A DNA stretch of 64,000 nucleotides from a bacterium (lineage in GTDB: Bacteria > Zhuqueibacterota > QNDG01 > JAFGCO01), in NCBI GenBank assembly GCA_016930535.1, contig JAFGGN010000071.1:1-64000 (forward strand), read 5' to 3'. Position 1 is the first letter of the stretch. Each line of letters opens with the position of its first letter. The position numbers and the translations under genes are program-made. Positions 1 to 8,563 of the stretch are shown in pieces. The notes under the pieces are model-generated. The model saw nothing but the letters and a program-made list of their open reading frames with translations. It was not told the origin of the DNA and searched no databases.

Positions 1-248
1 GGAATCCTTACATGGTCATATCCGATACTTTCTATAAATTGAATGTCTTTTTCCTGTATATATTCATATTTCGGTTCCCACCCGAAATCCTGTGATAACC
101 AATGGCTGAGATTGACTCCTCGCATTATTTCAAAACCAGAAGGATTCATTGCTTGGGTTGAAGCTGATTGTTTACAGGAAATTATCGTACTCAAGCCAAC
201 AATAACGAATAATAGTGCTGTTATTCTGAAACTTTGCCCAAGGATCAT
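1..248 (-). CDS. GH5-type glycoside hydrolase lipoprotein, N-terminal fragment (cut by window edge)
   Basis: The reading frame starts with ATG at 248 on the minus strand and runs off the window. A good ribosome site (AAGGAG) lies about 6 bases upstream. The first 82 residues show a lipoprotein-type signal (hydrophobic run ending STIISC at residues 20-25), then MRGVNLSHWL and IESIGYDHVRIP. These match the start of the TIM barrel in GH5 cellulase-like enzymes, where GVNL.. and a later G..HVRIP strand are conserved. The catalytic glutamates lie outside the window, so activity (endoglucanase, xylanase or mannanase) cannot be judged. It follows the GH3 gene by 26 bases and is probably the next cistron of the same transcript. 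Confidence 0.72.
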   Translation of the reverse strand, partial: MILGQSFRITALLFVIVGLSTIISCKQSASTQAMNPSGFEIMRGVNLSHWLSQDFGWEPKYEYIQEKDIQFIESIGYDHVRI

Positions 249-274
249 GTCTTACTCCTTATTATAATTTTTTT

Positions 275-2869
275 TTATTGAATCGTAATCCTCACTACCT
301 TTAAATCTTTGTTGTCGGAACTATTTCCATACAGCAACTCATACTCACCAGCTGTTACCTTCATTCCCCTGCTTTCCCGATCATAAAACTCGAACGATGT
401 GTACGGCAGGCTGATCACGGCTTGACCGATTTTTCCAGCAGTCACCGCGACCCTCTGAAATCCCTTGAGTGTTTTAAGAGGTCCATCGGGATCGTTTACC
501 TTGCGCAAATAAACCTGGACAATTTCCGTGCCATCGCATTTGCCCGTGTTGCGAACCGGGATGCTGAGTTCAATCGATTCGTTGTTTTTAACCACGGTTT
601 TATTGAATTTTGCTTCGCCGATGGCAAAAGTGGTGTAGCTCAATCCAAAACCGAACGGAAAAAGCGGATCGGACATGTAACGATAGGTCCGTCCCTTCAT
701 GGAATAGTTTTCAAAATCAGGCAGCTGCTGTGAGTCCTTATAGAAAGTAACCGGCAACTTTCCGGACGGATTATAATCACCGAACAGCACATCTGAGACG
801 GCCCGGCCGCCCGATTCGCCGCCATACCAGGCCTGGAGAATGGCATCACAGCTTTCTGTTTCCGGAGTCAGCGCAATGGCGGAGCCGGAGCAGTTGACAA
901 AAATGACCTTTTTACCCGCCTTTTTCAGAGTTTTCAGACAATTACGCTGTACGGACGGAAGTTCGATATCCGTGCGGTCGCCTCCCCTGAATCCGGGATA
1001 GGATACCGGCATTTCCTCGCCTTCCAGATTTGTCGAAAGCCCGCCAGCAAATATTACCACATCCACGTCCCCGAGTTTGTTGACCAGATCGGTAAAATCC
1101 ACATCGGCTTCCCTGCCGAAATTGAACTCGATATTGGCCTGCCAGTTGTACAACTGTGCATAACGGATCTCAATTTTATATTGTTTTCCAGCTTCGACCG
1201 TGAATGGATGCCTCGAAGGCAGTGTTCTCCAATTATCATATTTGATTACCGGATCTCCGTTTACCTGCAGTTCGAAATGTCCGGTCGCACCGCATTTAAA
1301 TACGATTTGCTCGCTTTCGGACGGTGTAAACTCGGTTTCATACAGGGCCGAAAAGCCTTCGAGCCGGACCCCGGGGGCAAATTCATGCTGCCCTGCAGTG
1401 GTCAGTTTAATCGGATTGACGATCTGCTGAGTCGCAATCACCTCGCCCTCGCAGTCGATGTTATTCCAGTAGGTGGCTTTAAATCCTGCTTTGCCGTCAA
1501 TCCGGCATTTCGAAAAGTAACATTCGGTCACTTTGTCCTCGACCAGATCGCAGGCCTTGTCATAAACGATTCGGCCGGGCGGAAGTTTCGATGTGATCCC
1601 TTCAAGAATGGTGATGGTCCGTACCGGTTTCCCATTATAATTTCCCCATAACATGGGTTCATCGTCCGCATTGGGACCGATAACCGCGAGCTTCCGGATG
1701 TTTTTGTCCAGGGGAAGCAACTTGTTTTTATTCTGGAGCAGTGTCATGGATTCACGGGCCATTTCAAGGGCCAGTTCCCTGTGCTCCTCATTGTTGATGA
1801 CCGATGCTGGAATATTTGCCCAGGGTACCTGCGCATCGTCATCCAGGTCACCCAAATCAAACCGTCCGATCAGCACACGCATCAACCGATCATCTATTTC
1901 ATCTTCAGTGATCAACCCCCTTTCGACTGCTTCAGGCAGCGTTTTATAGGTATGGTTATCCCATTGACACTCCACATCGGTTCCAGCCAGCACGCCTTTG
2001 GCAGCCGCATGAACCGCATCGGAAGACACCTTATGGCTCGTGTAAAAATCGGCAATCGCCCCGCAATCCGAGACTACCAGGTGTTCAAATCCCCACTGTT
2101 CACGCAGAATCGTCTGCAGCAGCCGTGTGCTTCCGCAGCAGGGTTCATCATCAAGCCGCTGATAGGCGCACATCACCTGACGGACATCGGCTTCCTGGAC
2201 CAATGCCTTGAATGCCGGAAGATACGTTTCCCACAGGTCACGCGGATCCACATCATTCAGGTTGATTTCATGACGGCTCCACTCCGGCCCGGAATGCACG
2301 GCATAATGCTTGGCGCAGGCCAGCAGTTTGCGGTATTTTGCATCGGCAGGTCCCTGAAGCCCCTTCACCACAGAAACGCCCATGCGCGACATGAGATAGG
2401 GATCCTCGCCGTAAGTTTCCTGGCCGCGTCCCCAGCGCGGATCCCGGAAAATGTTGACATTGGGAGTCCACACCGAAAGGCTCAGGAAGCGCCTGTTGCC
2501 CTGCCCGTTCCGGAGGGCTTCATGATACTTGGCGCGTGTTTCATCGGAAACCGCATTGAAAATGCGGTACACCAGTTCATCATCGAATGAAGCGGCCATG
2601 CCGATGGGCTCGGGAAAAACAGTGACATTGTCATTATTGGCCAGGCCGTGCAGGGCTTCGCTCCACCAGTTGAAATTCCGGATCCCCAGCCTCGGGACCG
2701 CGTCCGAGACATCACACATCAGGGCGGCTTTTTCTTCCAGTGTCAGGCGGGATATCAAATCTTTTGCTCGCTGTTCGGAACTCAGATTTGGATTCTGATA
2801 GGGCAATGGCTGCGTCTGTAAAATAATTGGAAATAAAAGGCCTGCGAACAACATAAATGCATTCTTCAT
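275..2869 (-). CDS. GH3 beta-xylosidase/beta-glucosidase with PA14 insert
   Basis: Exported family 3 glycosidase, 864 residues from the chosen ATG at 2869. A ribosome site (AGGGG, 5 bases upstream) and an immediately following signal peptide (MKNAFMLFAGLLFP) favour it over the ATG at 2905. The N-terminal barrel carries WWSEALHG, typical of beta-xylosidase-like GH3, the KH..H signature, and the nucleophile Asp in VVSDCGAI (about residue 268). The second domain contains a PA14 module at about 460-590. The acid/base Glu is probably in the LEGEE stretch that follows, and a fibronectin-III-like domain ends the protein. It likely removes terminal xylose or glucose from oligosaccharides in the periplasm or at the surface. 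Xylosidase is preferred from the motif and the xylan-type neighbours, but glucosidase is not excluded. Confidence 0.9.
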   Translation of the reverse strand: MKNAFMLFAGLLFPIILQTQPLPYQNPNLSSEQRAKDLISRLTLEEKAALMCDVSDAVPRLGIRNFNWWSEALHGLANNDNVTVFPEPIGMAASFDDELVYRIFNAVSDETRAKYHEALRNGQGNRRFLSLSVWTPNVNIFRDPRWGRGQETYGEDPYLMSRMGVSVVKGLQGPADAKYRKLLACAKHYAVHSGPEWSRHEINLNDVDPRDLWETYLPAFKALVQEADVRQVMCAYQRLDDEPCCGSTRLLQTILREQWGFEHLVVSDCGAIADFYTSHKVSSDAVHAAAKGVLAGTDVECQWDNHTYKTLPEAVERGLITEDEIDDRLMRVLIGRFDLGDLDDDAQVPWANIPASVINNEEHRELALEMARESMTLLQNKNKLLPLDKNIRKLAVIGPNADDEPMLWGNYNGKPVRTITILEGITSKLPPGRIVYDKACDLVEDKVTECYFSKCRIDGKAGFKATYWNNIDCEGEVIATQQIVNPIKLTTAGQHEFAPGVRLEGFSALYETEFTPSESEQIVFKCGATGHFELQVNGDPVIKYDNWRTLPSRHPFTVEAGKQYKIEIRYAQLYNWQANIEFNFGREADVDFTDLVNKLGDVDVVIFAGGLSTNLEGEEMPVSYPGFRGGDRTDIELPSVQRNCLKTLKKAGKKVIFVNCSGSAIALTPETESCDAILQAWYGGESGGRAVSDVLFGDYNPSGKLPVTFYKDSQQLPDFENYSMKGRTYRYMSDPLFPFGFGLSYTTFAIGEAKFNKTVVKNNESIELSIPVRNTGKCDGTEIVQVYLRKVNDPDGPLKTLKGFQRVAVTAGKIGQAVISLPYTSFEFYDRESRGMKVTAGEYELLYGNSSDNKDLKVVRITIQ

Positions 2870-2965
2870 ATGATCCCCTGCTGATTTCCTTTTATGCGTT
2901 GTCATTGACTGTCTATTTATTCATACCGGATTTCATTTACTCATTCAGCAATTTTATGATTTCAG

Positions 2966-4894
2966 TCAGTTCATTTTCTGCAGGATTCCTGTAAAGCCGC
3001 CCCTGGGAAGACAATCCACTTCCAAAGTATCCGTATTCTGTACATGAATCGATTCGGTTTTAAAAGAGCTGTCATTATTTCCGTCCCTGATCAGCTGTAA
3101 AAGATACAGCTCCGGTCCCAGAAAGTCAAAATGAACAGTCAAAGTTTGATTTTCGTCTCTGCCGTTTAAACCGCCGACAAACCATTGTTCACCTTTTTTC
3201 CTCGCCATGATTACTTTTTCACCCGGATAACCGTCGATTAATTTCGTATCATCCCATGCAACGGGAACCATTTTTAAAAATGCTTTCGGTTCAGGGGGCA
3301 ACGCACGATAGGCCGAGGGTCTGTCCGCAAAGTGCTGCAGTCCCGATTCAAAAACCACTGCCAGTGCAAGCTCATGTCCATAGGATGTGATATGCGGGTG
3401 CTGCGAATTCGAAAACGTCACCGGCGTGTAATCCATCGAACCTATTACATTACGGGTAAAAGGAAGCGTTGTATTGTGCACAGCCGCCTTGTGGGTCAGG
3501 GTGGGGCGATTGTTGTACCACTCGGCTCCGTATACGGCTTCAACCGTCATCAGATTCGGATATGTCCGGGCCCAGCCACGCGGGACCGTGGCCCCGTGAA
3601 AATTCACCATCAGACGATACCTGGCCGCATCCTTTAAAATATCCAGATAATATGTCATCATGTCCTGCTGATCGCCTGCAAAAAAATCGACTTTGATTCC
3701 AAATACACCGATTTCATTGAGCCATGTGAATTCCCGCGCACGTTTCTCAGCGGTCAATAAACGATCGTTCGGTGTCGGATCGAGCCAACTGGTACCGGAA
3801 TTATACCACATATGCGGTTTGATCCCCCTGCTGTTTGCATAGTTAACCGCATCGATGATGTTTCCGCCATTGCTCATCACATCCCACTCCCAGTCAATCA
3901 GCACATACGGCCAGTGCATTTCATCGGCTAAATCCACATATTCGACAACCTTTTGAAAATCTTTTGACCCATGATTATGGGCCCAGTAGATCCATGAAAC
4001 CGGTCCCGGTTGAATCCAGCCCGTATCCTCCAACTGATCCGGCTCGCTGACATCCGTAATCAGCGTGGATTCCACGATATCGGACAACTTTCCAATGATA
4101 AGTGTGTGCCATTGCGAACGCCACGGCAGGAAGGCCCTGACCCCGTTTTGCGGGAAATTGTCTCTTGGGGAGGGATAGTGCACCTGATATTCATTCGCAT
4201 GATCCGGATTGCACAGTTTTGTGCCGCAATTGTTTTCTGTCATACCTGCTTCGGAAATCAGACACCAAACCACTTGTCCGTTCAATTTGAACAAGGCCGG
4301 GAAACCCCATTCCTGCCCCTTCCTGTCACTTTGCCCCGTTCTGCTGAACAGAAAAAAATCTTCATAGACATCATGATAAGGCTGTGTCCATCGGTACGTG
4401 CTGTCCGGCAGCCGATAGGTTGTGGCCTCGCCGACAATATTGACTGTCTCATCGGAATGATCGGGGAAAACATAACGGAAAGCGACACCGTCGTCATATA
4501 CCCTGAATACAATATCCAACGGCCGGCCATTGGAGTTGCTGTAACTGAACACCTGTTCTATCCCGAAGTTTTCACAATGCTTCCGCTTGCCGCTGATCAT
4601 CCGGTATTTATCTTGAATTTTTTTTGTTTTGGACTCCCGAATCAGGTTGAGGTCGTCGACAAATTGCTGGTCCTGACGGAATATGCCCAAACGTGAACCA
4701 TGCAATACTTCCACATACTCCGGACCCTGTTTATAGAAAATTTTAAACCAAACCTGGCCGTAACGCGTATCACCGGATGACTTTTTATGAGTCAGCTCGA
4801 CTTTGATATATTCATTTGGTGAAATAATTACCCGTGCTTTGAGCGCGATACAGCTCAAAATACAAAACACGATTGAAGCATATAAGTATTTCAT
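2966..4894 (-). CDS. GH97 retaining-type alpha-glycosidase (alpha-galactosidase-like)
   Basis: 642-residue exported protein with a signal peptide (about 1-20), an N-terminal beta-supersandwich (about 25-280), a TIM barrel and a short C-terminal beta domain, the normal GH97 layout. Asp403 in GIKVDFF aligns by motif and spacing with the nucleophile of retaining GH97 enzymes, and Glu458 (VYGAEW) sits where their acid/base lies. The inverting SusB-type enzymes lack this Asp. An alpha-galactosidase or related retaining alpha-glycosidase is therefore more likely than a starch alpha-glucosidase. In this xylan-type cluster it would trim alpha-linked galactose or similar caps from side chains. The start ATG has a modest site (GAGAA) about 8 bases upstream. 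The gene follows GH31 by 38 bases. Confidence 0.88.
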   Translation of the reverse strand: MKYLYASIVFCILSCIALKARVIISPNEYIKVELTHKKSSGDTRYGQVWFKIFYKQGPEYVEVLHGSRLGIFRQDQQFVDDLNLIRESKTKKIQDKYRMISGKRKHCENFGIEQVFSYSNSNGRPLDIVFRVYDDGVAFRYVFPDHSDETVNIVGEATTYRLPDSTYRWTQPYHDVYEDFFLFSRTGQSDRKGQEWGFPALFKLNGQVVWCLISEAGMTENNCGTKLCNPDHANEYQVHYPSPRDNFPQNGVRAFLPWRSQWHTLIIGKLSDIVESTLITDVSEPDQLEDTGWIQPGPVSWIYWAHNHGSKDFQKVVEYVDLADEMHWPYVLIDWEWDVMSNGGNIIDAVNYANSRGIKPHMWYNSGTSWLDPTPNDRLLTAEKRAREFTWLNEIGVFGIKVDFFAGDQQDMMTYYLDILKDAARYRLMVNFHGATVPRGWARTYPNLMTVEAVYGAEWYNNRPTLTHKAAVHNTTLPFTRNVIGSMDYTPVTFSNSQHPHITSYGHELALAVVFESGLQHFADRPSAYRALPPEPKAFLKMVPVAWDDTKLIDGYPGEKVIMARKKGEQWFVGGLNGRDENQTLTVHFDFLGPELYLLQLIRDGNNDSSFKTESIHVQNTDTLEVDCLPRGGFTGILQKMN

Positions 4895-4932
4895 ATATAT
4901 ATTCTCTGGCTCGGAAACCGGTACCGGCGGTT

Positions 4933-7350
4933 CTACAATTGAACGACTACCTGCTTCCCCTTATAGGTGACAATCTTATCAACCTTTTCCACCCAATCTA
5001 TTCCTGTTCCTTTGCCTGCGGACACCCTGACAATATGAAACATACGCTCTGTCAACATACCGGCAAAAGAGCCCTTTCGGTCACCGATGGTCACCGACTG
5101 CTTTTCATCATCCCATCGGAATGCTATGGTTGAATACAATCCTTTCTCGTAATTGTAATTATCATTTTCATCCTCATAAAGGACGATCTCGCCGTCAGCA
5201 CCGGGATAGATCCGTATTTCAAGAGGATTCCATTTTTTCTCTTCTGCGTATTGCACTACGGGGCCAATGAGCAGGATGGAACCTGCCCTGACAAACAACG
5301 GCATGATGTCTATCGGCGTTTCTTTTTGAATGACCTGACCGCCTGCCTGTTTCTCCCCTGTCCAGAAATCGATCCAGTCCGTTCCTGCAGGCAGATAAAC
5401 TTCCTCCTTCTGTATTCTGCTGAAATCTGCAACACGCGTCGTGTCATCTCCCGACATACGGACCTTCGAATACATCGGCCGGGTGACCGGATACACCAGA
5501 AGCGATTTGCCGAACATATATTCGTCGTTGATATCCAGCGCCTTCATGTCGTCAGGAAAATCCATGACCAGGGCGCGTGTCATGGTGGATTGATTGTGTG
5601 TGACATCCCACGATACCGAATAAATATAGGGCAGCAGCCGGTAACGCAGATTGATGGCCTTATCTATCGCATCGTAAATAGGATCCCCCTGTTGTCCGAA
5701 CTGATAAATTTCACGCGGGGCGTCCGTACCGTGCGATCGCATCATCGGGCAGAAAGCGCCGAACTGCATCCAGCGGGCATAGAGTTCACGGTAATCCGGA
5801 TCGTCCAGTTTTTTCGGAAAATTCCAGAGGAAAAATCCGCCGATATCGCTGTTCCAGTAGGGGATGCCGCAGAGTGAAAAGTTCAGTCCCCCAGAAATCT
5901 GGTTCCGAAGCGCATCCCAGGAGGCTACCACGTCGCCGGTCCAGGTATTGGCCCCGTAGCGCTGCTGGCCTGCAAAGGCCGACCGGGTCAGGATGAACAC
6001 ACGTTTTTCGGAAGTAGCGGCACGCTGGTGATCATATACGCCGCCCACGGTCATCAGGGGAAAGGCATTCCGGACCTTCCTGAACGATCCCAGGGCTGTT
6101 TTGTTGTCGAAATCGGAAGGCCTGAATTGCAGATGATCCGGCTCGGATGAATCGATCCACCATCCGTCCATGCCCAGTGAAAAGATCCCATTGTTCAGAT
6201 ACTTCCAGTAAATATCGCGCGCGTCGGGATTGTACGGATCATAAACCCGGACACCGGAAGGATAGTCCATGTTGGGCGGCCATTTTTGTGAACCTGATGC
6301 CGGCCAGGTGACGAAGTCCATGAGAGCCCCTATTTTCTCCAATTCGTTGTATTGCTTGGTATGGGGACCGAACGAGTTCCAGATGGAAATCAACATGTGC
6401 GCGTGCAGGCCGTGTACGTCATCCACCATCTTTTGCGGATTATAAAACTCTGTATTGAGAAACTCCATGGCATTCCAGAGGTAATTGTTGCCCCAGTACT
6501 GCCAGTCCTGAATGATCCCGTCCAGCGGGACGCCCAGCTCTCGGTATTTTTTCACCACATCGACAGTTTCGTCCTGGCTTTTATACCGTTCCTTGCTCTG
6601 AAAATAGCCGTAGGTCCACAGCGGAAACATGGGGACCTGGCCCGTGAGTCCGCGCATGTGTGCGATCACGCCGTCGGCATCGCTGCCGTATAAAAAATAA
6701 TAATCGATGCATTCACCCACATCCGATCTGAATGATGTGCCTTCCGGGCTGTCTTCAAAGACCGTGGGAGAATAATTGTCCCAAAACAGTCCATACCCCT
6801 TGACCGACAGAAAAAACGGGATATAATCGTCCGTGTTCCCCTGCACCATGCGCAGTTTCAGGCTGCGCTGCACCATTTTCCCCTGCTGCTGTATGCCCAA
6901 ACCGTAAATGGCCTCGTCTTTATCCAGAACGAACGACTGACTGACACTGAAGGTTTTCACACCGGCATCGTTGAAATCAGTAAACACGGCACCCGCCGCC
7001 TTATCCTTCAAAAGCGGCTCACCAGCAGGTGTCGAGAAGGCGATCTGACCGTTTTTCAGGTTCAGGCTCACCAGGACGCGTTCACTTTCCAGGACAAGTT
7101 CGTCACCCGTCTGCCCGATACTGAATGCGGTTTTTTGCGGAGCGGCGATCACCGAGAGGCTTTTCTTATCAACGGGCCTGCCTTGGGGTGATTTCACGAT
7201 TCTGACCGTGGACGGATTATAAAACCGTATTTCGATATCGACAGAGCCGGCACTGGCCTTTGCGCCCCGATCGGTTTTCTGCCAAGTTTGCGCGAGCAAA
7301 CCGCCAGTCAGAATAACAGCCAAAAATACAACAAGTGCCTGTCTCTTCAT
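4933..7350 (-). CDS. GH31 alpha-xylosidase/alpha-glucosidase
   Basis: 805-residue exported protein with signal peptide (1-20). It has an N-terminal beta-sandwich (about 30-235), a (beta/alpha)8 barrel and C-terminal beta domains of the DUF5110 type. The nucleophile is Asp400 in GWWIDSSEPD and the acid/base is Asp473 in WTGDV. The WWIDSSEPD form and the general length fit alpha-xylosidase-type GH31 proteins. Unlike the well-known Bacteroides xyloglucan alpha-xylosidase, no PA14 insert is evident. The start overlaps the stop of the upstream peptidase gene by 4 bases (ATGA), so the two are translationally coupled. Removal of alpha-xylose side groups from complex xylan or xyloglucan oligosaccharides is the best guess; alpha-glucosidase cannot be excluded. 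Confidence 0.88.
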   Translation of the reverse strand: MKRQALVVFLAVILTGGLLAQTWQKTDRGAKASAGSVDIEIRFYNPSTVRIVKSPQGRPVDKKSLSVIAAPQKTAFSIGQTGDELVLESERVLVSLNLKNGQIAFSTPAGEPLLKDKAAGAVFTDFNDAGVKTFSVSQSFVLDKDEAIYGLGIQQQGKMVQRSLKLRMVQGNTDDYIPFFLSVKGYGLFWDNYSPTVFEDSPEGTSFRSDVGECIDYYFLYGSDADGVIAHMRGLTGQVPMFPLWTYGYFQSKERYKSQDETVDVVKKYRELGVPLDGIIQDWQYWGNNYLWNAMEFLNTEFYNPQKMVDDVHGLHAHMLISIWNSFGPHTKQYNELEKIGALMDFVTWPASGSQKWPPNMDYPSGVRVYDPYNPDARDIYWKYLNNGIFSLGMDGWWIDSSEPDHLQFRPSDFDNKTALGSFRKVRNAFPLMTVGGVYDHQRAATSEKRVFILTRSAFAGQQRYGANTWTGDVVASWDALRNQISGGLNFSLCGIPYWNSDIGGFFLWNFPKKLDDPDYRELYARWMQFGAFCPMMRSHGTDAPREIYQFGQQGDPIYDAIDKAINLRYRLLPYIYSVSWDVTHNQSTMTRALVMDFPDDMKALDINDEYMFGKSLLVYPVTRPMYSKVRMSGDDTTRVADFSRIQKEEVYLPAGTDWIDFWTGEKQAGGQVIQKETPIDIMPLFVRAGSILLIGPVVQYAEEKKWNPLEIRIYPGADGEIVLYEDENDNYNYEKGLYSTIAFRWDDEKQSVTIGDRKGSFAGMLTERMFHIVRVSAGKGTGIDWVEKVDKIVTYKGKQVVVQL

Positions 7351-8516
7351 AACAGCTCCCTGTTTTTGATTAAATTCAATGTATGCACCATGATTGCATC
7401 ATCCGTATCCGGAATGGTAATATCCGGCCGCAATCCCCCGGCTGTGTATTCTCCGCTTGGCCGGATGTATCTTTTTGTCGAGCACCAGACCCATAATCCG
7501 CTTCTGGGCAGATCAAAAGCATATATATCGCCAAATCCGTTGACCGCTGCTTTGGTTTGTTCGCCGATGACTGTGCCTATTCCATAATCTTTAAACACAG
7601 TGGCAAAGCCCAGCGCTGTAGAACCGGTGTGTCCGTTGATGAGCAGAAATTTATTCCCGTCAAACCGGCAATCCGTAATGACGGGCTGTTTTACTCCCTT
7701 GACATCAACATAAATTGCACCGACCGTTGTTTGTCGATAATCGCGAAAGGTTTTAATGAAACCCAGAAACGGCCGCAACCACCATGAAAAATATCTTTTC
7801 ATATATTCGTAGTACTGATCGCTTCTTTTAATCTGAATGATCGAACTGTATCTGTACGGTTTGTCATATATATGAGAAACCAGGACATCCGCCAGTTCAG
7901 AGCCGCCTCCCGGGTTGTTTCTGATATCGATGATCAGATTCCGGATTGAATCCGTTCGGATCGTTTTGAAAGCAGTGTCAATTTCGGCTGTAAAAAACGT
8001 TCTGTCCGATGCGAAATCCCCGACAACAAGATAACCAATCCCGTGCTGCAGGTTTTGATAAGAAATCAACTCACTGGTATTTTGATGCGCTTGATCGAAT
8101 ATGGCTTTATTGTCCTGTCCGGATGAGATTTCCGGAAACTTGATTTGTGTATGCCCGTCCTCTAAAGATTTTACCAGAGGGACCAGTGCATTAAATAAAT
8201 CTTCCCGGGTCAGACCGGAAACCGCGTTTTTCAGAGAATCCGCGAAAAGATAAAATTTTTCTTTGGATATGCTGCTGTACGGCGCCGGATGCACTGCTTC
8301 GATCGTCTGTATCAAATAATCGATATCATAGACAATATCTTCCCTGGACAGCCTCACATCAAACAGACTGGAATCTATTTTCGTGTGCTGCGAGAAGAAA
8401 TGTTCCATTGCATTCTTCTGAACCTGAAATCCTGTTGTTGAAAGAATGATTACAATGACCGATATAACGGCAATCGCATACACAATGAATTTTAATAAAA
8501 TGGATTTGAACTTCAT
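7347..8516 (-). CDS. S41 family (tail-specific protease-like) peptidase, membrane anchored
   Basis: 389 residues from ATG 8516. A TTG 15 bases further upstream is possible but less likely; a GAGAG site precedes the ATG. A single N-terminal membrane segment (about 10-28) is followed by an N-terminal helical domain, and then the S41 core with IDIRNNPGGGSELA and the nucleophile Ser in NGHTGSTA (about residue 299). FKDYGIGTVIGEQT supports the fold. No PDZ domain is obvious between the two halves, which resembles the short S41 proteins of FCB bacteria. The substrate is unknown. Its 4-base overlap with the GH31 gene places it firmly in the carbohydrate operon, where it could process or turn over exported proteins or sorting tails. 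Confidence 0.85.
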   Translation of the reverse strand: MKFKSILLKFIVYAIAVISVIVIILSTTGFQVQKNAMEHFFSQHTKIDSSLFDVRLSREDIVYDIDYLIQTIEAVHPAPYSSISKEKFYLFADSLKNAVSGLTREDLFNALVPLVKSLEDGHTQIKFPEISSGQDNKAIFDQAHQNTSELISYQNLQHGIGYLVVGDFASDRTFFTAEIDTAFKTIRTDSIRNLIIDIRNNPGGGSELADVLVSHIYDKPYRYSSIIQIKRSDQYYEYMKRYFSWWLRPFLGFIKTFRDYRQTTVGAIYVDVKGVKQPVITDCRFDGNKFLLINGHTGSTALGFATVFKDYGIGTVIGEQTKAAVNGFGDIYAFDLPRSGLWVWCSTKRYIRPSGEYTAGGLRPDITIPDTDDAIMVHTLNLIKNRELL

Positions 8517-8563
8517 TTCAAAGTCTCTCAATCTGCAAAACAGGCATTCCGTATCACATGATC

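Noticed and set aside
1781..2590. A 269-residue open frame on the plus strand opposite the first GH3 gene
   Set aside because: Antisense to a clear catalytic gene, with His/Arg-rich low-information protein and no ribosome site. The same applies to the many other plus-strand frames opposite the enzymes.
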